Part shown: positions 48,544 through 59,900 of the stretch, one piece after another | Numbering within the stretch: position 1 is the stretch's first letter | How the letters are laid out: every line of letters starts with the position of its first letter | Assembly (NCBI GenBank): GCA_021904315.1 | Contig: CM038918.1 | Span: forward strand, 16,755,349-16,819,348 | DNA length: 64,000 nucleotides | DNA from: Sphagnum magellanicum | Taxonomy: Eukaryota; Streptophyta; Sphagnopsida; Sphagnales; Sphagnaceae | Direction: 5' to 3' | Position numbers and translations under genes: made by a program | Notes under the pieces: model-generated | Seen by the model: only the letters and a program-made list of their open reading frames with translations | What the model was told of the DNA's origin: nothing | Database searches by the model: none

Positions 48544-51366
48544 CTGCTGTTACAAAAGTTGTAATTAACTGACAAGGAAACATGATCTGAATTCCAGGTT
48601 CATAGAGAGTGTGTATTTCCCTACCACTGTAAATCATTAACTATTGGAATGGAAAATTTACATGGATTTGGGAGAAATAGATTTGTGGGTTGTTCCATTT
48701 GTGCACCATTTTTTTCACCATGTTAATAAGCTTGAAGAAAGAGCAAACTTCTGAGCTGAAACACTGACTGTCTTTTCCATTGTGTTTTGTCTTGGCATTG
48801 AGAGAGACAGTCTCTAAACTGGTGGCCCAAAAAATGCACTGCTGCAGACTGTATGCAATCTCCTCTAAAGTCTCTCAGCATGCAGATATTTCCTCAACAG
48901 TGATAGAATTTCATAGGTGATGAATTCAGGATCTTCACTTCTGAAAACAAGTCCCTCATTGAAATGAATAACAATGAAAGGGTCTACAAAATGTCTGACC
49001 TGACACACGTTGTAAGTCTAGCTCTTTATGAGAATGTATGACAAATTTGAAGCATCATAAGCTTCTTAATCTTGTCCAGCAGCTTCAGTCTCATCAAGAA
49101 ACCGTTTTCTGGGTTACTAAAAAGGTTTTGTAAGAAAGCAAGATACACAAAATCAAAGAGCAAGATATAGAACAGACAACTTAGGGTCTCTTTCCATTGG
49201 GCTGCTCTGTGATACTGTGATCACAGCAGCCTAATGGAAATCCACTGACATTGTTTCTTGTTGCAAGGATAGTCAATTTCCATTGGGGAGCTGCAAGCAC
49301 TGTGTTGAAAATATGTAATTAATCATGTTAGGAACTTTAGGAACACGTTCTCATGAAAAAAAGACAAATGTTATTGTATCGTGAGTCACAATTTGACTTC
49401 CATTTCTCACAACTCTTGCAATTGGTGAATGCTTCACCAGTACTTCGAGTTGTGAGAAGACTCTGAGCGCAGCTAATTGAAAAAACATAATGGAAAGCTT
49501 GCTGCTGTCATCAGAGCAGCCTAATGGAAAGATGTCCTTACAGCAAGATACACACCAGAAGAAGAGCCAGATATGCAACAGACAAAGAGCAAGAGACGCA
49601 TTGACAGACAAAGATTACTGCTGGCGTGTATGATCTCAAGGGGGTTTGTTACGACGCCACTACTGACCTTCATGCGAGGTCGTCTCTCCGCGTTGAACTT
49701 GCGCACATGGTATCTGATTTTCTTGGAGAAGAGGCGAGTGCGCCTTTTCTCCTTGTATCGAAGCACGCGCGCTTCTCGAGGGGCAGCTGCTTCATTGGTC
49801 CACAGGCAACCATCCTCACCTGTTCCACGAACTGAGTCGACATCAGGCTGCTCCTGCTGCTGCAGGCTCATAAATATGTCTGGCACGATGCATAGGTCCG
49901 TGGAGTCCGGATTCTGCACACACAGTAAATTCCTTTCTCAGAATCAGTTCATATCGATTATCCGACTCTGATCTGTCTGGGGCGGCATTCTTGCATATTG
50001 TACTAGAAGAACTGAACATCGTCGAGATGGCATCTCTGTGATACCTGTAAGCTAGTATTCTGCAATCTTTGCTAGGCGCATGCAAAGATGAAATGTGTCC
50101 CTCAAACAGCTCTCTAGGCAGATCTGCTTCTCTTCTTCTTAAGGAAGGACCAACTGGTTCTTGCTCTCTCACCGATATGGCAAGCCTGGCGGCTCCAGAT
50201 CAATGAAGAGCGGACGCAGATTCTATGCGTACCGGTGCATCCGAATTAAAGAATTCCTCGCTAGGGACAGTCTGGGGGTTGAGCTTGGCATCCGTCCAGA
50301 GTGCGCCTCGATCAGACCAGGCATTGAGAACGTCCTCGTAATCCAACCGTAGCGACGGAACATGGCGCAGGTCTTCCAGCGAGCACTTGAGAATCTCTTC
50401 CGCGTCTTTCTTCATCTTCTCCGGACGCTGAAGCAGCTGCTGTTTCGTAACATCCTCCTCCTTCTTCGGAGTGCTTGCAAAAATCCTCGCGGTGTCGATC
50501 CTCTCGAGATCGGGCCACGATTGCTGCCGCCTATCGACTCTGGACGAAAATGAAGATCCGCAGCCAAGACTAGACGTCGTGGAGTTCAAACATCCGCGAC
50601 CTTCCGCGTCTTCATCACGGCCATGATTTCCGGCGTCCAATGCATCGACCGAGCCGGCGCCGCCAATCGCGACATCAAAATTCAAGCCATAGTCGACGTC
50701 GAAGGCGTCAAAGGCCTCGTCGATGACGAGCCTTGGGATATCGCAGCCGAGGAAACCGGCGGAGGAGCTCGAGTTGCCGATGATCAGCGAGACGGTGCAG
50801 TCGATGTCCACACCGGAGCCCAGGCAGTCTTGAAAGAAGTCCGGGACCACGGACTGCTTTCCTTCCTCGAGGCGCAGACTGCCCTGAGATAGTTCTTCCA
50901 CCGGCTCGTCACTGAGCTCGCAGAATTGATCAACCAATTCCACCTTCAGGTCCAGCTTCTGGCCGTCATGGACACGTTCCGAGTTCTTACTGGTCTTGCA
51001 GAGCTTCGAGAGAGGGTCTCGGTCATGCGTATGCGGTCGGCTACTTCGGGAACGTTTGCTGGAGGCTTTGGAAAGATGACATTGAGAGGTGGAACTGTGT
51101 CTTGGCAATTTCGCCGTCGGCGTTACATTAGGAGCGAGACGGACGCGCTCGTGGCGCAGCGCCACCGCGTTGGCGTTGTGCACTCCACCGTCGCAATTCT
51201 CGCACAGGAACGCCTCGTCCGCTGCGCAATACCAGTGCGCTCTTTGAACCCCGCACACATCGCACGCCCGCGATGATCTTCCCGCAATCGCCATAGCTGC
51301 AGTTGCGGCACTGCTGTTTGACGACCGACTGTTCCTAGCTTCTGTGCACTGGCTCTTCATCGTCAT
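48508..51366 (-). CDS. CONSTANS-like transcription factor, one B-box plus CCT domain (COL6/COL16-type)
   Basis: Three exons on the minus strand, 51366-50233, 49913-49668 and 48543-48508, all phase 0 with GT-AG introns, give 471 residues. The B-box is at about residues 35-77, starting [13 protein letters not shown], with the expected Cys/His spacing. Acidic and Ser-rich regions follow, then [18 protein letters not shown] (about 340-357), the motif of group III CO-like proteins. The CCT domain (424-466) starts [20 protein letters not shown] and ends RRPRMK plus GRFVKR from exon 3. Such proteins are nuclear regulators of light, flowering or growth responses. The first in-frame ATG is at 51366, since an in-frame TAG lies at 51477-51475; a later ATG (residue 25) could also serve. 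The single B-box separates it from CO itself. Confidence 0.9.
49189..49532. mobile_element. Terminal-inverted-repeat element (MITE-like), 344 bp, in intron 2 of the CONSTANS-like gene
   Basis: The left end (49189-49209) starts TCTTTCCATTGGGCTGCTCT and the right end (49512-49532) is its inverse with 20 of 21 matches. Further copies of the end motif lie inside (GCAGCCTAATGGAAA at 49225-49240, and a TTTCCATTGGGGAGCTGC near 49275). It has no ORF of note. No clean target duplication was found, so the superfamily is open. It begins 135 bp from exon 2. Confidence 0.75.
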
Positions 51367-53003
51367 AGATGTCAATGTAAAGCTTCTGTGCACAAGCTTT
51401 TGTGCTGCTGCTGGCCGACCGACGTCAAAATTCTCAACCGCGAGATCTTTTCCGGAATCTGGTTTTGACAAGCACTAAGTACTGGGGATCAAATTCTCGA
51501 CGCCAGAAAAAGCAAGCCATCCTACACGCTTCATAGTCATCGCCTTCGCCCAGCAAGGCGCGAGAGTGTCCGCGCGTCGATATGATTGAGCTCCACCGCG
51601 GGTCTTAATCCCAGGGTAAGAAGTCAATTGGAGGAGGAACAACATGACACTAATCTCCAATTATCAATAGCTCGGACTGGTCGAAAGCAGAGCACGATTG
51701 AGAAAAACATTACAGCAATAATAATTCCAATGCCGCAGGAATTGCACAATGAGGTTCTCCACAGCAAGCAACTATCGCATCTCCGCGATCAGTGTCAACT
51801 CCATGAAACTAGAAGCGATCACCGCGATCGTGTTTTTCCGCCTCGAACCAGGAGGGATTCTGAAAGCCTGCATCGATTAATAGCGGCTAATATACTACGG
51901 TACATGTCTGACAGGCTCCAGCTTCAACGCAATGGTCGACTACTGCAGCTTCAAAAAAAACGCTTGCTTCTCTGGTGATTTTCTGGTCTACTGCTCATTT
52001 CAAAAACCAAGAAGAAAACATCAGATTGTCAACCCGACCTTATAACCTGCCTCAAAATCTCCGAGCTCGGCACTGCACCTCCTTAAATTCCTAACACGAT
52101 GTAATGCTTTTTGGTCGTCATCATCAGCGGGGAAAAATTGCAAACACTGTGCCATACTTACCACAGCAAAGATCTGCATCGAAAACCAAAGAATCAAACG
52201 CTGCTCTGTCTGCGAGAGAGAACACCTTTCTGAGAATTGTGAGATGGGTATATGCAAAGTCCCAGCGGGAAAAACAAAGACCCAGAGATTAGTGATTTAG
52301 TAAGTCATTAACCATGAGGGTTTAGTGAGTTATTTATGTATAATGTACTAATAATGGCTAAACGATGTCCCAAGTGCCACAAATGATTTGCCATGTGGAT
52401 TTTGATGGTGGCTTTCCATTGGCTTATTTTTGGCACACAAATCCAGTTATCCTTCCTGCCATTGGCTGTTGAGGTCACGAAATTTTTTGAGGCGGAAGGC
52501 GTGGGGCGGGGGGTGCCATTTCAGATGTTAGAAATTGGGAAAAATAAAAAGAAAACAAATGTGGCGATTGCTTTTTGGGCTCTTTTTAAATTTGGACTGT
52601 ATTAAAATAATGCATTTTTAATTTTTAATTTTTTTTCAAAAACAATTCTTTGCAAATGATTTCTCAATTGGCTGCTGCTTGATATCAGGATCTTGTTGCT
52701 TTTTTCCTTTTGCTTTTTTTTTCTTACCAAAAAATTGAATCAAACCTGTTAAATTACATTAAAAATTGTGTGAAATGAGTAAATTCCCCTCGCCCTAAAC
52801 CCCAAAATTCAAACCCTAGTTCTAAGTTTTATTTATGCCAATTTCTAGGTAAATTAAATCTTAGAATAGGGTTCCCTTTTAACTGTGTTCCAAAGTGGGT
52901 GTAATGCTCTTTTTTAAGAAATTTCTTATGTAACCTAAGTGGCAATCATCCATAGGAAGATGTAGGAAAAATGATGATCATCCCTTAGGAACATTTAATC
53001 AAA
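51367..53003. promoter_or_regulatory. Upstream region of the CONSTANS-like gene
   Basis: The 51,370-52,260 part is richer in GC than the rest of the window and probably holds the promoter and 5' leader. A plus ORF of 130 residues at 51586-51978 shows no known domain and is doubtful. A minus ORF of 61 residues ends at 51475, just upstream of the gene, and could act as an upstream ORF if transcribed. From 52,300 the sequence is ordinary AT-rich DNA. Confidence 0.4.
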
Positions 53004-53165
53004 CTAGTGTGAACCCTATGCATAATGTACAGGTGTGTTATTTCAACAATGTTTGGTTGATGTTTTTGGTTTTTTAAAAAAACTTTACTTTTCAAACAAC
53101 TGTCCGTGGCCACTGTCCGTCCGGAGTCACTATCACAGACAGACCAAGTGAATTAATATATATGA
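53004..53165 (-). mobile_element. Short non-autonomous Helitron-like element, 162 bp
   Basis: On the minus strand it starts TCATATATATTAATTCACTT and ends AGGGTTCACACTAG, with bases A (53003) and T (53166) flanking it. These ends match those of the 477-bp element at 5420-5896. The 3' hairpin has decayed (CTATGCATAATGTACAGG). It has no coding capacity. Confidence 0.75.
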
Positions 53166-54371
53166 TTTGGTTATAAATCACATATGAAATACAAATCTGT
53201 AATGAATCTTCTACTATTTATAGCTACACACTGAGAACCAAATATACAAAAATCTGGTTACTTTTACAAATTTTTTTCTCACTTATGGCAATTCAAACTC
53301 TCCAAAATCACTTAATTTTTTCTCCAGAATAAAGTAAATTAAAAATTTAAGAAATAATTAAGAAATAATTTCTATTTATTGTTTTCAAAATTTTGCTAGT
53401 TAAAAAAAAATAAAAATCTGCAAGTTCCATGTGGTGGTGTCAATGGGTTTTTGCAGGCAGGCGTGCGTAAACTTAACTTGTGTGCATGTGCGCAGCCTTT
53501 GTTTTCTACCTCCTTGAAATACTTTTTCACCCTGGGTCAAAAATAACCCATCCCGTGCCTTTTTTCTTGTCAAGATTCTTGTAATCTGACCACACAGACC
53601 ATTACACAAAATAATCTGCCAACTCAGAACATTCTAATCATCATCATCATCATCATTGTTGCACACACGTCGTAATGTGATAATGCCCGAGGTCTCCCCT
53701 ACTTTGAGGGTCATAGCCTTGAGGGTGGTTTTGTGTGCGTGTTGCCCTAAAACTAAGGACGCATATGGTAGCAAGCCTTCCTAATGTGTAAAATACGAGT
53801 TTTTTTTTCCTTGTCTTACATGCATGCAAATGACTTAATGTCACGTGAGGATTGACAACCTTATCATCGGTGCCGTTTAGGGTGCTTTCAAATACAAAAG
53901 AAAAGAAACCTTGTAATACTTTACCACCTTGTAATACTTTACGGTATAGATATGGTTTTCCTAGGGTCAACAAGGGTGGGCATTATATTATGGCCTTGGG
54001 TGAAGCAGCTACTACCAAGGTATTCCATGTGTGCCGGGTAAAAAAAGAAAAAAAACAGCTACAAAGGTACCAAGGTAAAAAACAAAAAACCCCGTTTTTT
54101 TGGGGGTTGCTTTTAAAAATTGCAAATATTGCATTTGAAGACCAAATTAGGGTTTCCCAGTCCAAATTTAACAGTTTTCAAGTTAAATATAACCATGTAG
54201 AGGCCTCAGTCAAGAAGGTGAAGGTACCCATGTAGGTGCTGGGTTTACCCTAGGTTATACCCATGCAGCATTTTGGTTTCACTCCTATATATCCCCCCTA
54301 CTTAAGGCCATGTTGCTGCATTTCTAGTGTTGAGACAAGACATGTTATTAACCGGAAAAGCTCTTGTGTTT
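53166..54371. other. Intergenic
   Basis: A 7-8 unit ATC microsatellite lies at 53639-53656. A pair of TACCACCTTGTAATACTTTA words lies near 53,915-53,942. No gene is recognised. Confidence 0.45.
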
Positions 54372-54663
54372 AAAAGCTCTTGTGTTTATGAAATGTTCTT
54401 TTCACAAAGTTCCTAATTGAAAGGTACCCGTTGGGTATGACAATTGTTTAAAACGTGACAAAACTTTGAAAGCTCTTGTTGTGTTTATGAAATGTTCTTT
54501 CACAAAGTTCCTAATTGAAAGGTACCCATTGGGTATGACAATTGTTTAAAAAGTTACAAAACTTTAAAAGCTCTTCTTGTGTTTATGAAATGTTCTTTCA
54601 CAAAGTTCCTAATTGAAAGGTACCCGTTGGGTATGACAATTGTTTAAAAAGTGACAAAACTTT
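54372..54663 (+). repeat. 97-bp unit in three tandem copies
   Basis: Each unit runs AAAGCTCTTGTGTTTATGAA, ATGTTCTTTCACAAAGTTCC, TAATTGAAAGGTACCCGTTG, GGTATGACAATTGTTTAAAA and a GTGACAAAACTTT end. Unit starts lie near 54372, 54470 and 54567. The copies differ at only a few positions, so this is the youngest tandem repeat seen here. Confidence 0.9.
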
Positions 54664-54789
54664 ACATGCAGTAATGTCCTTTGGGAAGGTGCTACCGCAA
54701 CCACGGCCACACTCAGTTTCACTTCGTGGTGGAGGCGGCCCCTTATTCTGGTAATGCTCTCTCCTAATGCCTTATGCACCTGGAAATGC

Positions 54790-54812
54790 GCCTAAACCCT
54801 AAACCCTAACAT
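54790..54812 (+). repeat. Interstitial telomere-like repeat
   Basis: CCTAAACCCTAAACCCTAAC holds two to three copies of the plant telomere unit CCCTAAA. It may also act as a telo-box, a plant promoter motif, but no gene was found downstream. Confidence 0.6.
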
Positions 54813-57572
54813 GTACTGCAGCTCGCCCTAACAGGCTTCCCCATGTGCAAAATGCAAAGGTCCACAGTGGGCTGATTTCCATAGTGCTAAATCTATCCAA
54901 TTTGCTTAATTTCTGGGGTTGCTTTTGGCTTGTTTCTTGACTCTGGCCTTTCCTCTCTTTTGACTCCAAAACAAATTGAATTGCACAGCATGATGAACAC
55001 GCATTTCACCACGCAATTTATAGGAGGACATGGGGGGCCATGCATTGCAATTTTCTTAGTATGAAAAGAGTTAAAACACCCATACGGCTGCTTTTATGAG
55101 TGCCCATGACTAGGACTTGGAAATTTTGGTGACTAAAAATACTGTTCAACAAAGGTAATATTTGTTAATAGAGTGCCATCCACTATCCACCCATGTGAAT
55201 AGTTTTATTTTAGGGTTCTTAATATGTGTTGCATTTGGGAGTGACTCATTCCCAAAATAATCACCCCTTGGCTCCACCTCCAGCAAGCATTTATTTCAAG
55301 AACACCCCACTCCTTGGGTATACTCCCTTACATGTAAACAACGGGCCTATCCACCATTAGAAATGGGGAGTGAAACCTGGTGACACATCAAAGGGGCCTC
55401 TAAACACTTGAAAAAACCTGGGTGGGCCTAAAAGGCTCTTGAAAACTTGCATGAGGGTTGAACTGGAGGATGCCAGTTGATGTCGAAAGTTCAAAAGGAG
55501 CACCAACATGCAAAACATATAAGAAAGTCTTTGCACGAAACACCAAGATAGGATTTCAAAAGCAACCTGGACATCCCCTAACCTTGGAAGCATACTTGCA
55601 TGGTGAACGTCCTCATCCAAAGTGTCTTGCACAAAAAGAAAGAGGAAATCCAAGTGGCAATCCAAATGTGTTTCAAAAAGTTAGTGTTAGAAACTTCGAG
55701 GTTAGTCACCAATGAACTTCTAGGTACCACCACCATTCTCTCATTGCTTGTCTTTCAAAACACCACCCCTAAACTTCCTTAAAGCTCATTTCTTATTGAT
55801 ACCCAACCCTTACTTAAATCATGAAACTGCCTTGGGCCCAAGGGGCTTCTTACCCTAAAACTTATAAAAGCTTTTGTGGCAACCGTGGCTTTATTCACAT
55901 TGAGCTTTATTATTCATAGAGATAACTAAAAGCTAAGCTTGGGGTCCACTAACTCTATGAAATTTCCCAATCTGGGTACCCTTTTTCCCTTAGCTAGATG
56001 AGCCAGTTGTTGGCACATATCCAAGCAAAGTGGACTTGGATTGTATTATTACATGCATTGGTGTTTGGAAAAACCACTCTCATTGGCATCGTGAATCCTT
56101 CTCATCAAAAACAAATCTCCCTTTATTTTTGTGAGAGTTTGACAATCATTTCATTTGGCTTGATATGCCACCACATCTCACCAAAGTTACTAGCCTTCTA
56201 GCTCCCTTTTGTCATACAAATGGGGGATACCTACTTTCTATAAGATTTTGGGTGTTGAAATCTAGACTTTACAACTACAAGTTGATGCTTGTTCTATACA
56301 TGCAATTTTCAGCATGTGCTCTTATTAAAAAGTTGTCAACAAAATGGAACATTGGTGTGATAGATAGAAGTTGGTGGGGGAGGCTATGACATTGTATCTC
56401 TTTAACATTCAATTTGATTTTGAGATTTGAGAACGAAAAAGGTTTAGGGTTTAAGGTTGAGGTGAAGGTGTACATTTGTAGCATGGGGTTTAGTGTTTCC
56501 TCTTCAGTATCATGAATGGGTGGGTTTAGGGTTTCTTCTCTCTTCTAATGAGGAACTCTTTCTTTTCTTTGCTTTGGATCAGCACCACATTTATAAAAGC
56601 TCCATTAGTTAGTTGTTTGGTGAGTCAAGCTTGATTTGGGTGTGTAAGAGAGTGAAAATGGGTTTGAAAACCTAATAATGATACATGCAATGTTTTTGGT
56701 TAGATTATGCTAACAAAAGCACTAAAGGTGTAAAAAGGATTATGAGATTTAATCTTTTCAACCCTGGACAACCAAAACGGGAAGGCCATTTCAGACGAGA
56801 AGATGATGAAACATTGCCAATAAAAAATAAGCCAAAGCACTCAAAAAAGGGAGAATACAAGGAACAAAATGGAAGGACCCATGTCCAAGAAGACAAAAGA
56901 ACCACCGAAGAGGGTTAACCACAAGGGGAACTCAAGTTCCCAAACCCCCTCCCGTTGCGAGAAGTGTATCAAATAAGGAACCACGAGATAATGAGAAGGG
57001 ATAATGATGCCACCCAGCTTTTGAAGTTGGTGACTCAAGTCATTCTAGATTTTTAGTGTCGGCGTGTGCATTTGCTCTTTTAAGAACTGATCTGACAAGC
57101 AATGAAATTTAATCTTAACAAATGAGGAAAAGGCCACTTTTGGCCTCTTTCTTTTTGTTGTCTTTGTGTTTTCTTCCCTGCTTTGTGGGGGGCCATTCAA
57201 AGGCTATCATCTGCCCCTTTAAAAACTCCATTTTCCTTTGTCCAACAAGATATGGTTTTGTCATCTAGTGTAAGCCAAACTTCTTGTTTGTTTGTTTCTT
57301 TCTTTTGGGTCTTGCTCCCGCACTTCTGAAGGTAAACTTTTGAATCACACTTTTATAGTGGGTTTACAAGCATACACATTCGATGTCATGTGTTGGGGGA
57401 TCTGTTTCCCTTTGGTTATTTGGCAAAATGTTTGTCTTTTCTACCTTCGAGTTAAGGCCTAAAAACCTTATAAATCAACAAAAGTGGTTTTTTCATGGAA
57501 TTTTTCAATTGATGCAACAAACAAACAAAATTTTTGAGATCTCTTCAAAGAATTGTTTTGGGTCATGTGGAG
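54813..57572. other. Intergenic with a weak repeat family B copy
   Basis: Family B words (CAAAATAATCACCCC, TTTATTTCAAGAACACCCCA) lie at about 55240-55325. Short ORFs near 55,458, 56,000 and 56,685 have no domain I recognise. No RNA gene is seen. Confidence 0.4.
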
Positions 57573-57905
57573 TGTTTCACAATGTGGCCTTGCCATTTAC
57601 ATTAAAAAGTATCTTAATGCAAAACAAGAATTATGGAAACTCAAAATATTTCACCATGCAAAAAAATAATCTTCCAAAAATCCTCGAAAAAAAAAAACCA
57701 AAATACTTCAAGATATTATAATAACTTTCTAACTAATCTCAAGTTCCAACACAAGCCAAAAAATATCATCTTTCAAAAATCCTCATATAAAAATATAGAC
57801 CTATTATTTATCACCTAGGGTCCAAAATCCCTTAAGCTACTATATTCTATAAATGAATCTAAACACAATATATAGCCTAAGTTGCCTTGGTAGGCAAGGC
57901 CAATA
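57573..57905 (+). repeat. Dispersed repeat family D, long copy
   Basis: It starts GTTTCACAATGTGGCCTTGC and continues through CATTTACATTAAAAAGTATC, ACACAAGCCAAAAAATATCA and AATGAATCTAAACACAATAT to GTTGCCTTGGTAGGCAAGGC. It aligns along its length with 62448-62742. Non-coding. Confidence 0.85.
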
Positions 57906-59086
57906 ATATATGCTAATGCTCATTTAGGATAGTGTGTTCTTGCAAGAGTGACTTAGAGCAGTTGTTGGTTAACACATGTTTACTTGAACTAACTTGCGTA
58001 TGGAGTTCTATGGACTAGTTATAAAATGACATGTAGGGCATTTAGTTATAACTTCAATCTACAATAAAAACATAGCAATAAATCATGCGGGAAAATAGTA
58101 AATCATTTTCAGTAATTTTTTGAATGCACATTGTTTTGTTTTTGTCACCTTAAACCAGAAACTTTCTTCCAACTTATATTTGAAATTTTGTCCAGGGTGA
58201 TTTTTACATATTAAAACCATATTATTTGATTTTTTTCATAATTTTTTTAATGTCATAACCTATAGTTATTCATTTTTTTAATTTTAGAAAATGATTTTTT
58301 AAATCATTTGGGCAAGTTTTTTGATATTTCAAGGTTTAAATTGGTGAGTGTTAGGTGATATGTTTGTAAATGTTTTTAAAATTTATATGTTGTTTTTGAA
58401 GTTAAAATTTTAATTATAAATGCATCTAAAGCTTTTAATCATGTCCTTTGACACATTTTGGTTTATTAGGATGTGATTTTGCAGCTGGAGCTTTCACAAC
58501 CACACAAGAATAGGCAAGCATTTTTTTGAAGGTTAGTTTTCTCCAACCCAAGTTCACACCCAAGTTGAACATATCTAATCACATGGGCTTAATACATATT
58601 GTGAATCTTGGTGCAACTTTTCATAATTTAGTCTTTAATCCTTTAAACCCATATACATGGGTCTAACTAATTCTTTTGTTAGTAGATGTTTATTTGAATT
58701 TAAATATACATTTATAATGCATTATAAATGAGTGCATGCACTTACTACTCAAGATATCTTGTTAGATTTGGATTAAATGTGAACATATTAAAGCAAAACT
58801 CCATCCCTTGCACCTAATGTGGATTGTAAAGGTGAAATTTTCTCTAATTTCAGTCATCAATCTTCGTAACATTGAATATTGCAAGCCTTTTTGTGTAAGG
58901 CTAAATTGTTACATATATTTATCTAATTTAAAAAAAAGTAATTTCATTAAATTTTGTGCATGTTATGTTTTATAACAACATTATGCAATTCAGGGTTTTA
59001 TGGGTGCATTTGTTAATAAATTTCAGTTCTTAAATTATTGCTGAATACTTTTTTTGACCATATATTTTGGTTGGGTCTTATTTTAG
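57906..59086. other. Intergenic
   Basis: AT-rich. May hold the promoter of the decayed gene that follows, but no signal is recognised. Confidence 0.4.
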
Positions 59087-59900
59087 ATGGCCATTAGCAC
59101 TCAAGCAACCAATTCCTCAAAGGTTCATTGGTCAAATGAAATTGTTCAACATTTTTGGGAGTTGTATTACGACAAATACATCCATTGTGAATGTGGGAAC
59201 TTGAAAAATGACCATTGGAATGAGATTGCCATTCAACATTTTAGGGAAACTTGGGCTGGCAATAACAAATTTTTTTGGCAAAAGCAAATATAATTATGAG
59301 AAAAACACAAAAAAGAATGAGAGGAGTTGGTCAAGACTTCTAGAAGGACCCCATCCTTTTGGCAATGGTAATGAACAATGTGCAATTCTTTGGGGTTGCA
59401 TTCCAAAAGTTGCAAGCATGTCACGTGCTACAGATAATGGCATTCAAGTTCCCTACACATGACAAACAATTGACCTTGGAAAATATGAACAAGATTGGCT
59501 TGAGGAGCAAGACCCACTATTTGATCTAAATGAAGATTTTGAGGTGATTAATCCCCCAAGGAGGGTTTTTGGACCTTATTCAAGCCTTTAAACTCAAGAA
59601 ATGATGGTTGAAGCTCTTGGACCTGAATCCCCTTTTGAAAAAGTTTGTAAAATCCTTAATGTTGAAAGGAAATCAAGTGGAAAATATAAACAGAAAAGGC
59701 CTAACACCCCATCTAAGCCTATTGCACAAGCAATGGACTGATTTGTGGACACATATTATTGCCAAATGGTGACATTGGAAGAAACTAGATTATAGATGGC
59801 TTGGGACCACATTGCACTTACCCATCAAATGCATTTAGGTTGCCAATCAATAGAGTTAGCACAATCTTCCATTCCCATTCTTTGCCATTCCATTCTTTGA
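59087..59900 (+). pseudogene. Decayed Myb/SANT-like DNA-binding gene, transposon-type
   Basis: The first frame from ATG 59087 gives VHWSNEIVQHFWELYYDKYI and GNLKNDHWNEIAIQHF. After a frameshift near 59,245 the next frame gives GKSKYNYEKNTKKNERSWS. A third frame from about 59,464 gives IDLGKYEQDWLEEQDPLFDL and NPPRRVFGPY, with stops. The W...HW-EIA...KYNYEK layout matches Myb/SANT-like domains found in many plant genes and in the second protein of PIF/Harbinger elements. It is broken by at least two shifts and several stops. No transposase remnant was recognised beside it, so host gene or transposon origin is open. Confidence 0.6.

Noticed and set aside
49066-49108. Alternative third exon of the CONSTANS-like gene reading [13 protein letters not shown]
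   Set aside because: Its frame does not fit the phase-0 end of exon 2, and the microexon at 48508-48543 supplies the exact GRFVKR end in phase.
50623-51276. Plus ORFs of 89 and 116 residues inside the CONSTANS-like gene
   Set aside because: They are shadows of exon 1 on the opposite strand, favoured by its high GC content.
51586-51978. 130-residue ORF divergent from the CONSTANS-like gene
   Set aside because: No domain or family signature; likely a chance ORF in a GC-richer promoter and leader region.
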